DNA of 64,000 nucleotides from Cocos nucifera (taxonomy: Eukaryota > Streptophyta > Magnoliopsida > Arecales > Arecaceae), in contig QRFJ01000384.1 in the NCBI GenBank assembly GCA_006176705.1, positions 62,001-126,000 of the forward strand, in the 5' to 3' direction. The notes beneath the pieces are model-generated. The model was not told the DNA's origin. It ran no database searches and saw nothing but the letters and a program-made list of their open reading frames with translations. The position numbers and the translations under genes are program-made. Position 1 is the stretch's first letter. Each line of letters starts with the position of its first letter. This document shows positions 23,741-35,515 of this stretch, one piece after another.

Positions 23741-26700
23741 AGGGATCAAGGATTCCTAGTTCTCTCCTAATCTCACAGAATTTATCCTTACTCAAAGCCT
23801 TAGTAAAAATATCGGCTAATTAATTTTTAGTACAAATATAATCAAGAATTACATCATTATTTTGAACATGCTCTCTTACAAAGTGATGTATTATCTCTAT
23901 ATGTTTAGATCTAGAATGTTGTATAGGATTCTTTGTAAGGTTTATGATACTAGTATTACTACATCTTATGAAAGTTTTGTTAAGCTTGATGCCAAAGTCC
24001 TTAAGTTATTGCTTAATTTATAAGGTTTGTGCACAGCAATTTTTGGCTGTAATGTATTCGGTCTCAGCCTTAGACAATGCCATAAAATTTTACTTCTTGC
24101 TAAACCATAAGATTAAGTTAACTCCTAGAAATTGGCAAGTTCTACTAGTGCTCTTTCTGTCTAATCTACATCCAGTAAAATCTGCATCTGAATATCCTAT
24201 TACATCAATTGATGAATTCTTAGAAAATGATAATCCTAAAGTTTGAATTCTTTTTAGGTATTTATGAATTTTTTAATAGTATTTAAATATGATTCTTTTG
24301 GATTAGATTGAAAATGAGCACACAAATAAATACTAAATATAATATCATGTCTACTAGCAGTGAGATATAATAAGGATCCAATCATGTCTCTATAAAGTTT
24401 TAAATCAATTCTTTTATCTTTTTCATCCTTGTCAAGCTTGCATGATGGGCTCATGGGGGTGCCAATTATTTTAGAGCTCTCCATCCTAAATCTTTTAGTA
24501 GCTTTCTTATGTACTTGCTTTGGTTGATGAAGATCTCTTCCTTCGTTTGTTTGATTTGAAGTTTGAGAAAGAATGTAAGTTCACCCATCATGCTCACCTC
24601 GAACTCTCCCTGCATGAGATTAACAAAGTCTTGACATAAAATTTCATTAGTAGACTCAAATATGATATCATCAACATATATTTATATTACTAAAATATCA
24701 TCATGATTCTTTTTAATAAAAAGAGTAGTATCAGCATTTTCTCTTGAAAAATCATTATTAAGTAAAAACTTACTTAATCTTTCATGCCAAGCTCTAGGTG
24801 CTTGTTTTAATTCATATAAAGCTTTGTTCAATTTGAAAACATGATTAGGAAAGACATGATTTTCAAAATCGAAGGATTGTTCTACACATACATCTTCAGC
24901 AATATATCCATTTAGAAAAGCACTTTTGACATCCATTTGAAATAATTTAAAGTTCATTGAACAAGCATAAGTAAGTAAGAGTCCAATGGCTTCTCTTCTA
25001 GCAACTAGTGTAGAGATTTCATCAAAATCAATTTTTTCTTCTTAGTTGTATCTCTTTGCTACCAATCTTGCTTTATTTCTAACTATATTTTTATTTTCAT
25101 TCAATTTATTTTTATATACCCATTTAGTATCAATTATAGGATGATTTTTAGGTCTTGATACTAAGATTCATATATTATTTTTTTAAAATTGATTAAGTTC
25201 TTCTTGCATTGCATTAATCCAATTATTATCTTTTCAGCTTCATCTATAGTTTTAGGTTCAAAATGTGAAACAAATGCAAAGTGATTACGTACATCTCTAA
25301 GTGAAGAATGAGTTTTTATCCCATATGTAGGATCACCAATAATTAGCTCTTTAGGGTGATTATGATTATACCTTCATTCTCTTGGAAGATCATTTGTACC
25401 TTGAGGTTGCTCTTATAGATCTTGTTGTTCTTCACCTTCATCTTTATGTTTGTCCTCATATTTCTTTTTTATTTTGGATTGTTGAGTCCTTTAGGATGAG
25501 CTCATTCATTCCTTCTACAAGAGGACTTGCATCATCAACACCTTCATTCTTTCTTGATAGAAGATTATTAGTCTCATCAAATACTATATGTATTGATTCC
25601 TCTACTACTAAAGTTCTTTTGTTAAAAACTTTAAAAGCTTTACTTGGAAGGAATAACTAAGAAAGATAGCTTCATCAGATTTTGCATCAAATTTTTCTAC
25701 TCTTTCTTTACCATTTTTTAAAACAAAACATCCACAACCAAAAACATAAAAATATGCAATATTTGATTTTCTTTCTTTTCAAAGCTCATAAGTTATTTTC
25801 TTTAAAATTGGTCTAATTAGGGCATGGTTTAAAATATAACATGCCATGTTAATTACTTCTACCCAAACATATCTTGGGAGGTTGCTTTCATATAGCATGG
25901 TACGGGCCATTTCTTCAAGAGTTCTATTTTTTCTTTCTACTACTCTATTTTATTAGGATATTCTAGGTGCTGAAAAATTATAATCTATGCCTTTTTCATC
26001 ATAAAATTTTTTAAAATTTTGATTTTCAATTTTGTTTCTATGATCACTTTGAATATTTTTAATTGAAACTTCTTTTTCATTTGTAACCTTATGATAAAAC
26101 TTTAAGAAAATATGAAAAATTTCATCCTTATGTGCCAAAAAAAACTCATATAAAACATAAGAAATCATTGATAATTATAAAACTATATCATTTGCCACCT
26201 AAGCTTGTAGTTCTTGTAAGTCCAAATAAATCCATGTGCAATAATTTTAATGGCTTAGAAGTTGAAATTATATTTTTAGATTTAAATAAAATTCTAGTTT
26301 GCTTACCTAATTGGCATGCATTACAAATCTTATCTTTTTCAAAATTCAGTTTAGGTAAGCCAATAACTAACTTCTTTTTAATAAGTTTTGAAAGAGAATG
26401 CATGCTTATATGTGCAAGCCTACGGTGTCAAAGTCAACTAGTCTCATTAATTTTAGCATTCATAGCTAGTAGATATTATATATTTATCATAAAAAAATTA
26501 TTTAAATCTATCATATAAATATTACCATGCCTATGCCTAACAAATTTAATGCTATCATCATTGGAACTAGTTACAATATATAAAAAAGATTCAAAAATCT
26601 TTTATCATAAAATTAACTAATGCTTAAGCGATTATGTTTAAGACCATCTACTAATAAAATATTTTTAATATATTTAGAGGGAGTGATACCAATGTTACTT

Positions 26701-27060
26701 ATACCGATGATCTTTCTTTGCTATTATCTCCAAACATGACCATCTCTTCATTTTTTGCGTCAAATGCAATGAATTAGAATTCATCACAAGTCATGTATCT
26801 TAAGCACCTGCTATTAACATATTATTTTTTATTTATTTCTTGAGATGCAAGACACACCTACATACAAAATCAAGTCTTAACCTTAGGTAACCAAGTTTTC
26901 TTGGATCTTTCTTGGTTAGTCACAATGGTTCCTTTTGAAACCCATATCTTCTTCACATTTGAATTTTTAGATTTGCTAGAAAAACATGTATAGAATTTGT
27001 CCTACTTTACCACATTTAAAGCAAGTAATATTTGAAAATTTATTGCTCGATGAATTCATA
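23741..27060 (-). pseudogene. SIRE-like copia pol remnant (protease, integrase, RT, RNase H)
   Basis: Pieces of Pol can be followed on the minus strand in the normal copia order. A protease region near 26800 has lost its active site (DSG has become NSR). The GAG-pre-integrase and integrase start lie at 26190-26400 (CNACQLGKQTRILFKS) and the integrase core at 25950-26170. The RT at 24680-24960 reads QMDVKSAFLNGYIAEDVCVE and ELKQAPRAWHERLSKFL. An RT-RNase H connection follows at 24254-24484 (YRDMIGSLLYLTASRHDI), and an RNase H remnant around 23950-24200 contains DRKSTSRTCQFLG. Frameshifts and stops separate the pieces, so no functional enzyme is expected. Confidence 0.85.
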
Positions 27061-27359
27061 AAAATACTTTTCAAAAATTTTTATTTCTTTAGAGGATTAT
27101 AGCCAAGATCGATTTTATCATAAATAGCTTTTTAATTTTTAAGAATCATTTAAAGTTTGTTTGAGCGTAAAGAAAATTTTTCTACTATTGATTTTAACTT
27201 TGTAATTTTATTTATCAAGTTTAGATTTTCTTGAGTTAAGGCTAATTTTTTATTTAAAATAGTTTTATTTTCTTTTAGTAAAAATTAATTCTTTGACTTT
27301 AGTTCTTTGTTGTTTATTCCTAACTTTTTAAAATCATCTACTAAATCATAAAATGCTTC
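27061..27359 (-). other. Gag-protease linker of SIRE-like element
   Basis: Decayed continuation between gag and protease with many stops. No separate gene seen. Confidence 0.45.
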
Positions 27360-28470
27360 TTAGAGTTCTTTAAAAGTAAAGTCATTAGAAGTTTTAGCAT
27401 TTACCTCATTTTCATGTGCCATAAGGCACAAGTTGACTTTTTCATGAGATTCTTCTTCGGAGCTCAAGTCATCGTTGTTACTCCATGTAGCCACCATAGC
27501 CTTTTTCTTAAATTTCTTGGGGGCCTTCTTAAGTTGGGGATATTTGGATCTAAAATATCCCAGCTTCTTACACTTGTAGCATATAAGAGGTTGCTCTTTA
27601 TCCTTTTTCTTACTATGCTCCCTTTTTGTTTGTGACCTTCTCCTCATTTCTTGTTTTCTTTTATTCAAAAATCTCTTGAACTTTCTAGTGATAAGGATCA
27701 ATTCTTCATCTTGTTCATTATTTTCTATTTGATCGAATTTCTCCTCTTGTTGAATAGTGGATTTGAGTGTGATTGTTTTCTTCTTCTTAACTTCTTCTTC
27801 ATGATATTGTTTTATGCTTAGCTCATGTATCATAAGGGATCCTAGAAGCTCCTCCAAGGGTAAGACATTTAAATCCTTTGCTTCTTGTATTGCAGTAACC
27901 TTGGCTTTCCATATTCTTGGTAGAGACCTAAGAATCTTTCTCACAAGATTACTGTTAGGATAAGACTTACCAAAAGTCTTTAGATCATTTATAATATCCA
28001 AAAAGTGAGTAAACATTTCAATTATAGATTCATCATGCTCTATTTTAAAGAGTTCATATTTATGCATAAGCATGTTGATTTTTGACTCTTTAACTTGGTT
28101 AGTACCTTCATGAGTCACTTCTAACCTATCTCATATTTCTTTAGCTGATATGCTTGTTGAAATATGATTAAATTCATTTACAACAAATGTACAATACAAA
28201 ATATTCATGGCTTTAGTATTGAGCTAAGTATTTTCTTATCAACCTCATCCCATTTCTTTTTGGATTTGGTTGATTCTACACCATCAATCAATTTAGTGGG
28301 TGTTTGTGGTCTATTTACTATGATACTCCATATATTATAGTCGAGTGCTTAAATGAAGATCTTTATTCGAGCTTTTCAATAGGTGTAATTCAATCCATTA
28401 AAAAATAGAGGTTGGTTTGTGGACTACCCCTCGGCTAGTGAAGTACTGACTTGAGATGCCATAGATCTTT
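27360..28470 (-). pseudogene. SIRE-like copia gag, frame-disrupted
   Basis: The N-terminal third (about 28119-28470) contains LFFNGLNYTYWKARIKIFIQ, the usual copia Gag opening. A frame break near 28119 is followed by an open 252-codon stretch (27360-28118). That stretch holds the UBN2 core (FTHFLDIINDLKTFGKSYPN, VRKILRSLPRIWKAKVTAIQ), a lysine/arginine-rich region and a zinc knuckle, CYKCKKLGYFRSKY. In the knuckle the expected His and last Cys are both Tyr, so zinc binding should be lost. It ends in the acidic DDLSSEEESHE segment typical of the family. Confidence 0.85.
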
Positions 28471-28506
28471 GGCTCTTGATAGTTAAATCAAGAAAAGGCT
28501 AGAGCA

Positions 28507-28522
28507 CCAAGCCCTGATACCA
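28507..28522 (-). other. Primer-binding site of SIRE-like element, initiator tRNA-Met type
   Basis: The minus strand reads TGGTATCAGGGCTTGG, close to the initiator tRNA-Met complement, 2 bp inside the LTR. Confidence 0.8.
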
Positions 28523-28524
28523 CT

Positions 28525-29848
28525 TGTTGCCTAGTTATGCAATCCAAGAGGGAAGGGTGAATTAGATTTTTAAAATTTTTAAGTAAATTATGAACCACAA
28601 AGATAATGAAAAGATTAATAAGTAATGTGCAGTGGGTGATTTTAGCAAAGTGGAGAAATTAGAAGCAAATATGCAATGAAATAAAGTAATGAAGATAGAG
28701 AGCAAATCAACACAATACAAATAAGTAAGATTTATAGTGGTATAGTGCTAATCTTGCACCTATATCCACTCTCCAAGCTCCTACTTGAAAATTCAAATTC
28801 ACTAAAAATATTTAAAATGAATATGACATCGGTAACCTCTGATCCTAGCTATTCCAAGCTAGAACACTTACTTTTTAGGTACAAGCCAATCCAATACACT
28901 CTGATTCATGGTTCAGATCAATCTTCTCAAATTTTAGAATCCCCAAAACTTAAAACAAAATAATGAAGATAGAGTACAAGTATAAAGATAATGAAATACA
29001 AGATTAGGCCCTTTAATGAGTACAATAGAAATTTAAATACACTTTATAAAAGAAGGAAAGAAGCTTTTTAGATTCCTTTCAAAGTGAATGGAGACTTGAA
29101 TGAGCTTTGGAGAGGTGGTTGAGCTTCAATTGAATATTTCTTTACTTGAAGAGGATTTTTCACTATGGCTAAGTATTTATTTGATTTTTCTGGTGTTTTT
29201 CCTCCATTTGAAAGTCTTTATATCTTCATTCAATACTGGAGAGTCAATAGTGCCTATTTATAGCCATTAGAGAATCATAAATGAGCATTAAATACAGCCA
29301 AAATGGATTGAAAAACTAACTATTGCAGATTTTTCCATCATAGGAGTCGACCTTAAGGTCATCTCCTAGCACCCAAGGTCGACCCCTATGGTAGAAAATA
29401 GAAAATATAGCATTCTATATTTTTGACCTGTAGAATAGTAGAGGTCGACCCTAGGGTCAACCCCTGGCATAGGGGTTGACCCTAGGGTCATCCCCTTTGA
29501 GTGTGCCAAATAGAAATCAACGTGCCAATCAACCCATTTCAGCAGAGGTTGACCCAGGAGTGATCCTTTTGCTCAAAGTTGATTTTCTTCTAATTTTGAC
29601 TTCCAAAAATTATGAAATTACCTCCAAAAGATCAAAATTCTTTTCTACTTGCTCTTGAGGCTTCAAAAATATATTTTCTTGATCTCCAACTTGATAAAAT
29701 TATGATTTTGCCCTTCTTCAACCTTCTTTAATAAGCTTGAAAATTCTTGTGAAATCTGAAATGCATAATTATTTTTTTTCTAAGCTAAAAGTTATTAGTA
29801 CTCTTCTTAAATATTTTATAGTCATCAAAATCAATTCTTAGAGCAACA
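28525..29848 (-). repeat. SIRE-like 5' LTR (1324 bp)
   Basis: On the minus strand it begins TGTTGCTCTAAG and ends TAGGCAACA, giving a TGTTG...CAACA terminal inverted repeat next to the PBS. It contains several GTCGACCC / GGGTCGAC motifs (29340-29560). No second LTR in the window, so the outer end is inferred from the terminal motif and the change of sequence at 29849. Confidence 0.75.
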
Positions 29849-31031
29849 ACGATTCCACCATCAATGCATCATTGGTTAGCAACATTGTCGCTGTTGGTGC
29901 TGGTGCTGCTAGTGCAGCACTTATCCATTATGTCCTCATCATCGTTGCTTGTGCAGTTATGATTTACTCTATCATTTGGATGGCGTTAATTAGATTCTGG
30001 ACTTGCTAGAACAGCAAGTTAAACTGCTCTGCATTGATGGTTGTTGCCTGTTATGGAGGCGATTGAGAGATCTCCGATGGTGGTGCCGAAGTTTGGTGAT
30101 TGGATGCATTTTCCACCTGCTGGGAGGTGGCGATAGCATGGGATTATTAGGAAGAAGTTCTACATGGGGCCATTCTCTCAATCTATTGCTCTTCCTCGAA
30201 ATTAGATCAGCAATCCTTCCTTTAACACCAATATATTAACATCAAAATTTGGCTATCAATTGGAGTGGTTGGAGTGGTGGCATGCCTCTCTAGAGAAATG
30301 ACTTGCAAAAAAGATCTGATCGGAGTTGGCTCTGGTAGAGACCCTCCGATGCTCAAGTCAGTCTCAAACAATAGAAGAGAAGTGGAGAGAGAGCATTCAT
30401 ATACCTTTAGGGGTCCTCTTATTGACCCTTTTGTAGGTGAGGTATGACAATCCATTAAGGAAATTCATCTGGCCAATTAGGGTGCGATCATGGCATGATC
30501 TTAGGTCGAGATCTACGACATTAGGCGGTTACACCTGCCTTATCTATTTTGGAGCTAGTTGGGGCATTGCAGGTGCTTTTAAATTTGAATTGAGGGTACG
30601 GGTAGGATCGGCTAGCTTTGATTGAGGATGTTTAAGAGTAGTCTGATGAATGTAGATGCTGAAGCTAGGAGTTGATGTGGGCTTATGGTGTTGGTTAGAG
30701 TGGAAATCGGGATGCCCACAGTGTGCCTACCATTGAAGTTTGGAATTGGCCCACCCAACCACCAATTGTTGTGGAGATTAGGATTAGCTGATGATGGTTA
30801 ATGGATCGAAGACTAGGATAAGGATCAATCGAAGTCAGAAGGATTGAACTATGCACACAACATCCTATCGGTTTGGAAGAAGTTTGTCTTTATCTAGATA
30901 TATCTGTCTCTGGCGATGTTATCATGCTGAACCCATATTTGATGATGTTACTATTCCAATCTTACACATTTCTTCATATGTCTTCATGCTGTTCATGTCT
31001 TCAGCCTGGATGATGAATAACCCCCCAACAA
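29849..31031 (-). mobile_element. Fragment of a non-autonomous LTR element (leader plus 5' LTR)
   Basis: Diverged relative of the element at 52462-56134, same orientation. The leader-like part (about 29980-30236) aligns with about 54990-55279. The LTR part begins with a decayed PBS area (TTAACACC against TAGCGCC) and ends CCCCCCAACA at 31031, like TCCCCAACA at 56134. The SIRE-like element interrupts it at 29848/29849. No coding potential recognised. Confidence 0.6.
30237..31031 (-). repeat. LTR of the diverged non-autonomous element
   Basis: Shares the order of motifs with 55280-56134: a promoter-proximal GATGCTCAAGTCAG / GATGATCAAGTCAG block, a CCCTTTTGTAGG / CCCTTTTTATAGG TATA region and the CCCCAACA terminus. 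Boundaries are approximate. Confidence 0.55.
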
Positions 31032-31169
31032 TATCTATTGTCGGTGCTTAGATGGAAGAATTGATTGTTTCAGTCACCATTGTTAATCCATTGTCTCTTG
31101 GATCTTTGATGCCAGTAGGTTTCCTCCTGCCTCAAGATCGATTGTAGATGATCTTTAAGACTTAATCTT

Positions 31170-31632
31170 TCTTCCCTTTTATAGGTAGTTGAGCTTCTAT
31201 CCTCTTCAGTTGTGCCTAATAGTTCAATTTTGTCCAAGATTGCCTTTTTTTTAAAAGTGATATTGCCAAAATGAAGCTTGCTCTATTGCTTGAGTTAAGC
31301 TTGTAGACATCTATGTTTATAAACTAGGTTCTATATATGCCATGTTAGGGAAGCCAACTACTTTGTTCCACCGGTCTTTAATTCGATCATCAAAGTTGGG
31401 ATGATGATACCACATGTGCTCGAATTTGCAAAGACATTTGAAGCTGATTCATCTGGTCAATCCGAGGATTAAGGGAGAGTAATCGTGGTGTGTGGTCTGA
31501 TGTGACGTGCCAAGATTGATAAAATAGCCATTGGAAAAGCATCGTGCCACCCAATAGAGGGAAAGCATCGATCTAATTTTGCAAGACTTGGATGTTCTCA
31601 AAGATTAGACCAAGTGAACTTACTATTTATTG
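31170..31632 (-). pseudogene. LINE (L1-type) ORF2 fragment: endonuclease C-terminus and linker
   Basis: Minus strand, broken frames. KFTWSN..., then KLDRCF, GWHDAFPMAILSILARH and SDHTP make up the end of an APE-type endonuclease. The usual plant L1 linker follows (FEHMWYHHPNFDDRI, KDRWNKVVGFPN). Gln/Lys-rich linker remnants continue toward 31170. The N-terminal half of an L1 endonuclease in the same orientation lies at 33563-33890, about 1.9 kb away. Only a fragment; no function. Confidence 0.7.
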
Positions 31633-33562
31633 TACTTATTTTTAGGGGTTTTAGGCGGCTGATAAGCTTGTTAAACTTTCAAATTCTGAAGCACTACTTT
31701 ATAGTGACGGAATTTTAGTAACACATAAAAAAATATTACAATAAATGCTCTCTAGTGATGATTTAAAAAATATCATAAAAGATATATTATATTGTAGCAC
31801 TTCTTGAAGAGTGTTACTAAAAGTTATTATATAGTGATAGTATATTATGACCACTACAAGAAATAGTATTCTATTGTAATGGTTTTAAAAATTATCATAA
31901 AAAATATGTAACATTGTGATGGCTATTTATAGATATTACTAAAAAAATTTATAATATTATGATGGTAGCTTGCAAGAATAATATTTTTTAGTTAAATAGA
32001 ATCTAATTGACAATATCTATAGGTCTATTATAGAATATTCATCATTTATCAAAAAAATATTTTTTATCATTTATACATCATTATACAACTAATAGTTTTT
32101 ATTATTAATTATTTATAATTTATTTTTATGATAAATTAGTATCATTGCAAACTAATTTGAATTTTTTACGATGATAGTATTTTATCACTAAATATATTTT
32201 CTAGAAAAAGATATTGCATTATATTTAACAAATTTTAAAATTAATATGGTTTCACTATATCAGTTAATATAGTTTAACAATTAAACAAAAATAGTTTTTG
32301 ATATAAAATCCATTTAATATTGAATGCAATGTACCACAACCGAGCAATGACCTATGATGTAATTATCAAAAATTCTTCATGAAAATAGATTTAACCAAGA
32401 ATTTGGATTTGATCCAATTTAAGGATTACTTATAAAATGTTTTAAAAATATTCTATATTAAATACCATTACTTTTTAATTACAATATAAATAATAAGATG
32501 AATTATTTACTTTTAAAGAACTTCAAAAAAAAATGGTTATAGAAATATATAAAATTATTTATATTTTAACAAAATTTTAAATAATAAGTTTTTAAAATAT
32601 TATAAAGAATAAAGTCACCCATATTGCAATATAAAATTGTTATGAGATAACCCATCCAGTGAGTGTTGATTACCAAGAAAAGAGACTAAGCAAGAGCAAA
32701 ATAAAATATTATAATATATTTGAAATAAGTATACTTTGTAAAATGAACAAGTTTTGAATAAGTAAATTAAGCCATAACTTCGTATTAGAAGTTAATGTTA
32801 TCGTGGTAGCTAAGTAGTAGACAACTATTTAAAATTCCTTGGGTTTGATTTCTTGTATACGTGGTTAATTAAAATTAAGTATAAAGAGTATTTAATGTTA
32901 ATTTATAAAAATATTTAATTATTAATATAGTATTATGTTTTAAATATATTTGATTTTGATTGCATTTATAGTGATGATTATAATCTCTATAATAAGGTAC
33001 ACCGATAGTTATAAAACATCTCCATAGGATACTCAAAACTGCTACCACAGACTTTCTTATACCAATGCATCCTCATCAAAAACATGGCAATATCTTTAAG
33101 CACCACCCATTGTTGCGGTTTATTAACGTTGGTATAGAATTTACCAAAGATTTTTTATATTTTTAGCCATGATTTTGATTGCTACTATATGTAGTCCTTC
33201 AACAATCTCACTAATGGAGAGAAGTTCTTGGTAGAGTGTACTTATATCATTAATTAAAATTAATTCTAAAAAATATTTAATGTTAACTTATAAAAATATT
33301 TAATTTTAAATACAGCATTATGTTTTAAATACATTTTATTTTAATTGCATGTATAGAGATGATTATAGTCATTGTAATAAGGTATACCAATGGTTATAAG
33401 CCGTTGTTATAAGATGACTCAAAACTATTCCCAGTCTTTCTTATACCAGTGCTCATCTAAACCATGGCAATAATTTTTAGCAACGCCATCTACCGTGGTT
33501 TACCAACTGTTGGTATAGTTTTACCGACGATCTATTATATTTTTTTTCCACGGTTTTGACTG
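31633..33562. mobile_element. AT-rich insertion between two LINE endonuclease halves, CACTA-like motifs
   Basis: About 1.9 kb of AT-rich, non-coding sequence. A CACTACAAGAAAT motif near 31854 matches the usual start of plant CACTA elements. Around it a short motif (TAGTGATGG-like, TATTACTAAAA) recurs at 31690-31970, like subterminal repeats. A direct tandem duplication of ~370 bp fills 32865-33620. The matching other terminus was not found, so the element type is tentative. Confidence 0.4.
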
Positions 33563-33620
33563 CCACCATATTGTAGTCCTTCAGCAATCTTACTAATGGA
33601 GAGAAGTTCTTTCTAGAATG
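32865..33620. repeat. Two tandem ~370 bp repeat units
   Basis: Unit 1 (about 32865-33247) and unit 2 (about 33248-33620) share several blocks. These are TATTTAATGTTAA..., ATAAGGTA(C/T)ACC(G/A)ATGGTTATAA, a TTTCTTATACCA block, and AATGGAGAGAAGTTCTT at their ends. The last block is LINE endonuclease sequence in unit 2, so the duplication captured LINE flank. Confidence 0.6.
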
Positions 33621-33890
33621 CATCTATGTCGTTTTGATCATTCAGTCCATAAACACTGGTTATTGTCCATTTAAACCCGTTGATCTTCGTTAACAGTTGT
33701 GCTGTAATGGAATATTTGCCTATGTGGAGATCGAGGATGTCCTTGGACCAATGAGGAATTCTAGCCCTGCGACTTCCCTCAGCGTCACAATTCCACACGT
33801 AAATCTGAGCAGTTGCAAATTAAATGATTTGAGCTTGGTTTCCTGAAAGCTAGCATGCAGTCCAACTTTTAATATTTTGTACCGTCTGTT
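33563..33890 (-). pseudogene. LINE (L1-type) ORF2 fragment: endonuclease N-terminal half
   Basis: Minus strand. FQETKLKSFNLQLLRF (the catalytic QETK region) is followed after a frameshift by KDILDLHIGKYSITAQLL and WTITSVYGLNDQNDIDAF, then KELLSI. This is the characteristic order of plant L1 endonucleases (QETKL ... FS/ITxxL ... W..T.VYGPN). The rest of the endonuclease appears at 31170-31632. Confidence 0.72.
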
Positions 33891-34201
33891 TTAAAGTTCT
33901 TTTTGAAGCAAGGTGCATCCTCCTTATGTTCCAACGGAGAATTATCGTAGTGCAATATTCTATGTATCCTCCATGCAGTAAGAATTGAGAAGCAAGAGTG
34001 GGAATTCAAGAAGCATACTAGTATCCATTCTGAAGTGAAGAGAGAGAGAAATTGATCCACATAGAATATCTAACATAGAAGCTACCGATAAGCATATTGG
34101 TTGCAATGGTGCCCAAAACCAAACACCCATATTTCAGTACAAAATAGTTATGAGATAACCATCTAATGAGTGTTGATTACCGAAAAAAGAGACCGAGCAA
34201 G

Positions 34202-34204
<3 letters not shown>
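33891..34204. other. Intergenic, includes a ~90 bp copy of 32613-32700
   Basis: About 34125-34204 (GTTATGAGATAACC, GAGTGTTGATTACC, GAGCAAGAGC) repeats 32613-32700. No gene recognised in the remainder. Confidence 0.5.

Positions 34205-34233
<29 letters not shown>
34205..34233 (+). repeat. A29 homopolymer
   Basis: Uninterrupted run of 29 A directly after the ~90 bp repeat and directly before a LINE fragment of opposite polarity. It could be the tail of a plus-strand retroposed copy or a slippage-expanded tract. The assembled length is unreliable. Confidence 0.6.
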
Positions 34234-34237
<4 letters not shown>

Positions 34238-34720
34238 GTAGCTATTCATTGCGAAGCCAATGTGATCTCTAAGCATAAAGATCTTTGCTTTTGAAAGATA
34301 CAGCCTTGGATTGGCGATTGCTTTCGAACACTCTAAAACTCTTCCTGTGTCTCTCCACCCATAAAGATCACCAAATAACCAAGGATTAAAGAATCTAATA
34401 ACTAGCTCTGAAGTTTTCCTTCTTCCTCATCCATATTGTACCAAAAGGAAATCACCGAACCCAGCCAGGCTTATTCTTCAACTATGATGAGAAAGACAAA
34501 GTGCAAAACTCCACAAGACATATAGCTTGTGGAAACTAACAGGAAATCTTTCTGTAAATTATCCATAGTAAGAACTTTATTCTTGAACGCCAACCAACAG
34601 AAAACCTTCATCTTTTCATGGACAGGCGATTTCTATATATCCACAATCCCAGCATGCTTAACATTTTCAAGATCAACTTTTAATAGCGTTTGGCAGAAGA
34701 TAGAAGAGCTCCGTAACCAA
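34234..34720 (-). pseudogene. LINE ORF2 C-terminus (zf-RVT region), degenerate
   Basis: Minus strand. KMKVFCWLAFKNKVLTMDNL (about 34560-34625) matches the zf-RVT region near the end of plant L1 ORF2. After frameshifts, FFNPWLFGDLYGWRD and CSKAIANPRLYLSKAKIF (about 34260-34410) continue to the end. It is not collinear with the endonuclease fragments, which lie downstream of it on this strand, so it belongs to a separate LINE insertion. Confidence 0.6.
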
Positions 34721-35404
34721 TAAAACAATGCTGTTGGGAAAATATTCCTCCCAAACATGCTAGATAAAGTACAAAACAATAGCCACGCGAACAAACATGG
34801 GTGTTAAAAATTAAAGTAATCGCTCTCAAGAAACCAAACCTAATCGAAAAGAAACGAATTAATTCGATTTTTAATGGAAATCTCATCTTATCGATCACAC
34901 CAATTTCATTTTGGTCTTTCCGTAGGAGATGTGAAATCAAAAACCGTATTTATCTTCGGCATGAAGCTAGCCCTGCAAATCGAGGAGTTTTTGCGAGATT
35001 CATTTTGTGCGGTTTTACGGTGGACTCTCAGGGAGATTCATTGGAAATTGATGTCTATCCATGGGATCGGATTGGTAAACGATTTCCTCAAATTGAGAGG
35101 CAACCGATCCTGGAATCATCTATAGGTTGAGATGCCCAAGTCTTTAAAATAAACACCACAAGAAAATTCAAAAAAATAAAAGGAAATCTGATGTATATCG
35201 ATTGAGTTCTGTCTTCGTCTCCCATTCACATTCACATTTGAGACGATTCGAGGTTTCCACATCATATCACGTGATTCCCAACTCGTATAGCGGCAATACA
35301 ATGCACAGTTCAGTTTCACATTTCATCAACAGATATATATATAAAACCAAGGGATATCTTAAGGATACGCATATGCTTGCATTCATCATCCATGAGAGAC
35401 GCAA
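34721..35404. other. Unassigned region between LINE fragment and MIF locus
   Basis: Moderately GC-balanced, with overlapping frames of 60-110 codons on both strands (for example 34801-35130). None shows a domain I recognise. It could hold diverged gene sequence or LINE flank; nothing firm. Confidence 0.35.
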
Positions 35405-35515
35405 GTTTCAATCTTTAATCATGTAGAAGCACAACAAGACAGGCAAAGAACGTATGGTATATGAAGCTCTTATTATATTTTCCTTTTAGTCTTGCATCAA
35501 TAGATTGAAAAGCTC

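Larger units (their letters stand above)
22329..29848 (-). mobile_element. SIRE/Maximus-like Ty1/copia element, 5' portion through downstream ORF
   Basis: Minus-strand element. It has a 5' LTR (28525-29848), an initiator-tRNA-Met PBS, degenerate gag, protease, integrase, RT and RNase H, then a further ORF region ending at the gypsy-2 junction. The extra ORF after pol, the gag with a long basic tail and the LTR start TGTTGC... fit the SIRE class of copia elements. The 3' LTR is missing, displaced by gypsy-2. All coding parts are broken. Confidence 0.82.

Noticed and set aside
34801..35130. 109-codon plus-strand frame upstream of the MIF locus
   Set aside because: No recognisable domain; overlapping frames of similar length exist on the other strand.
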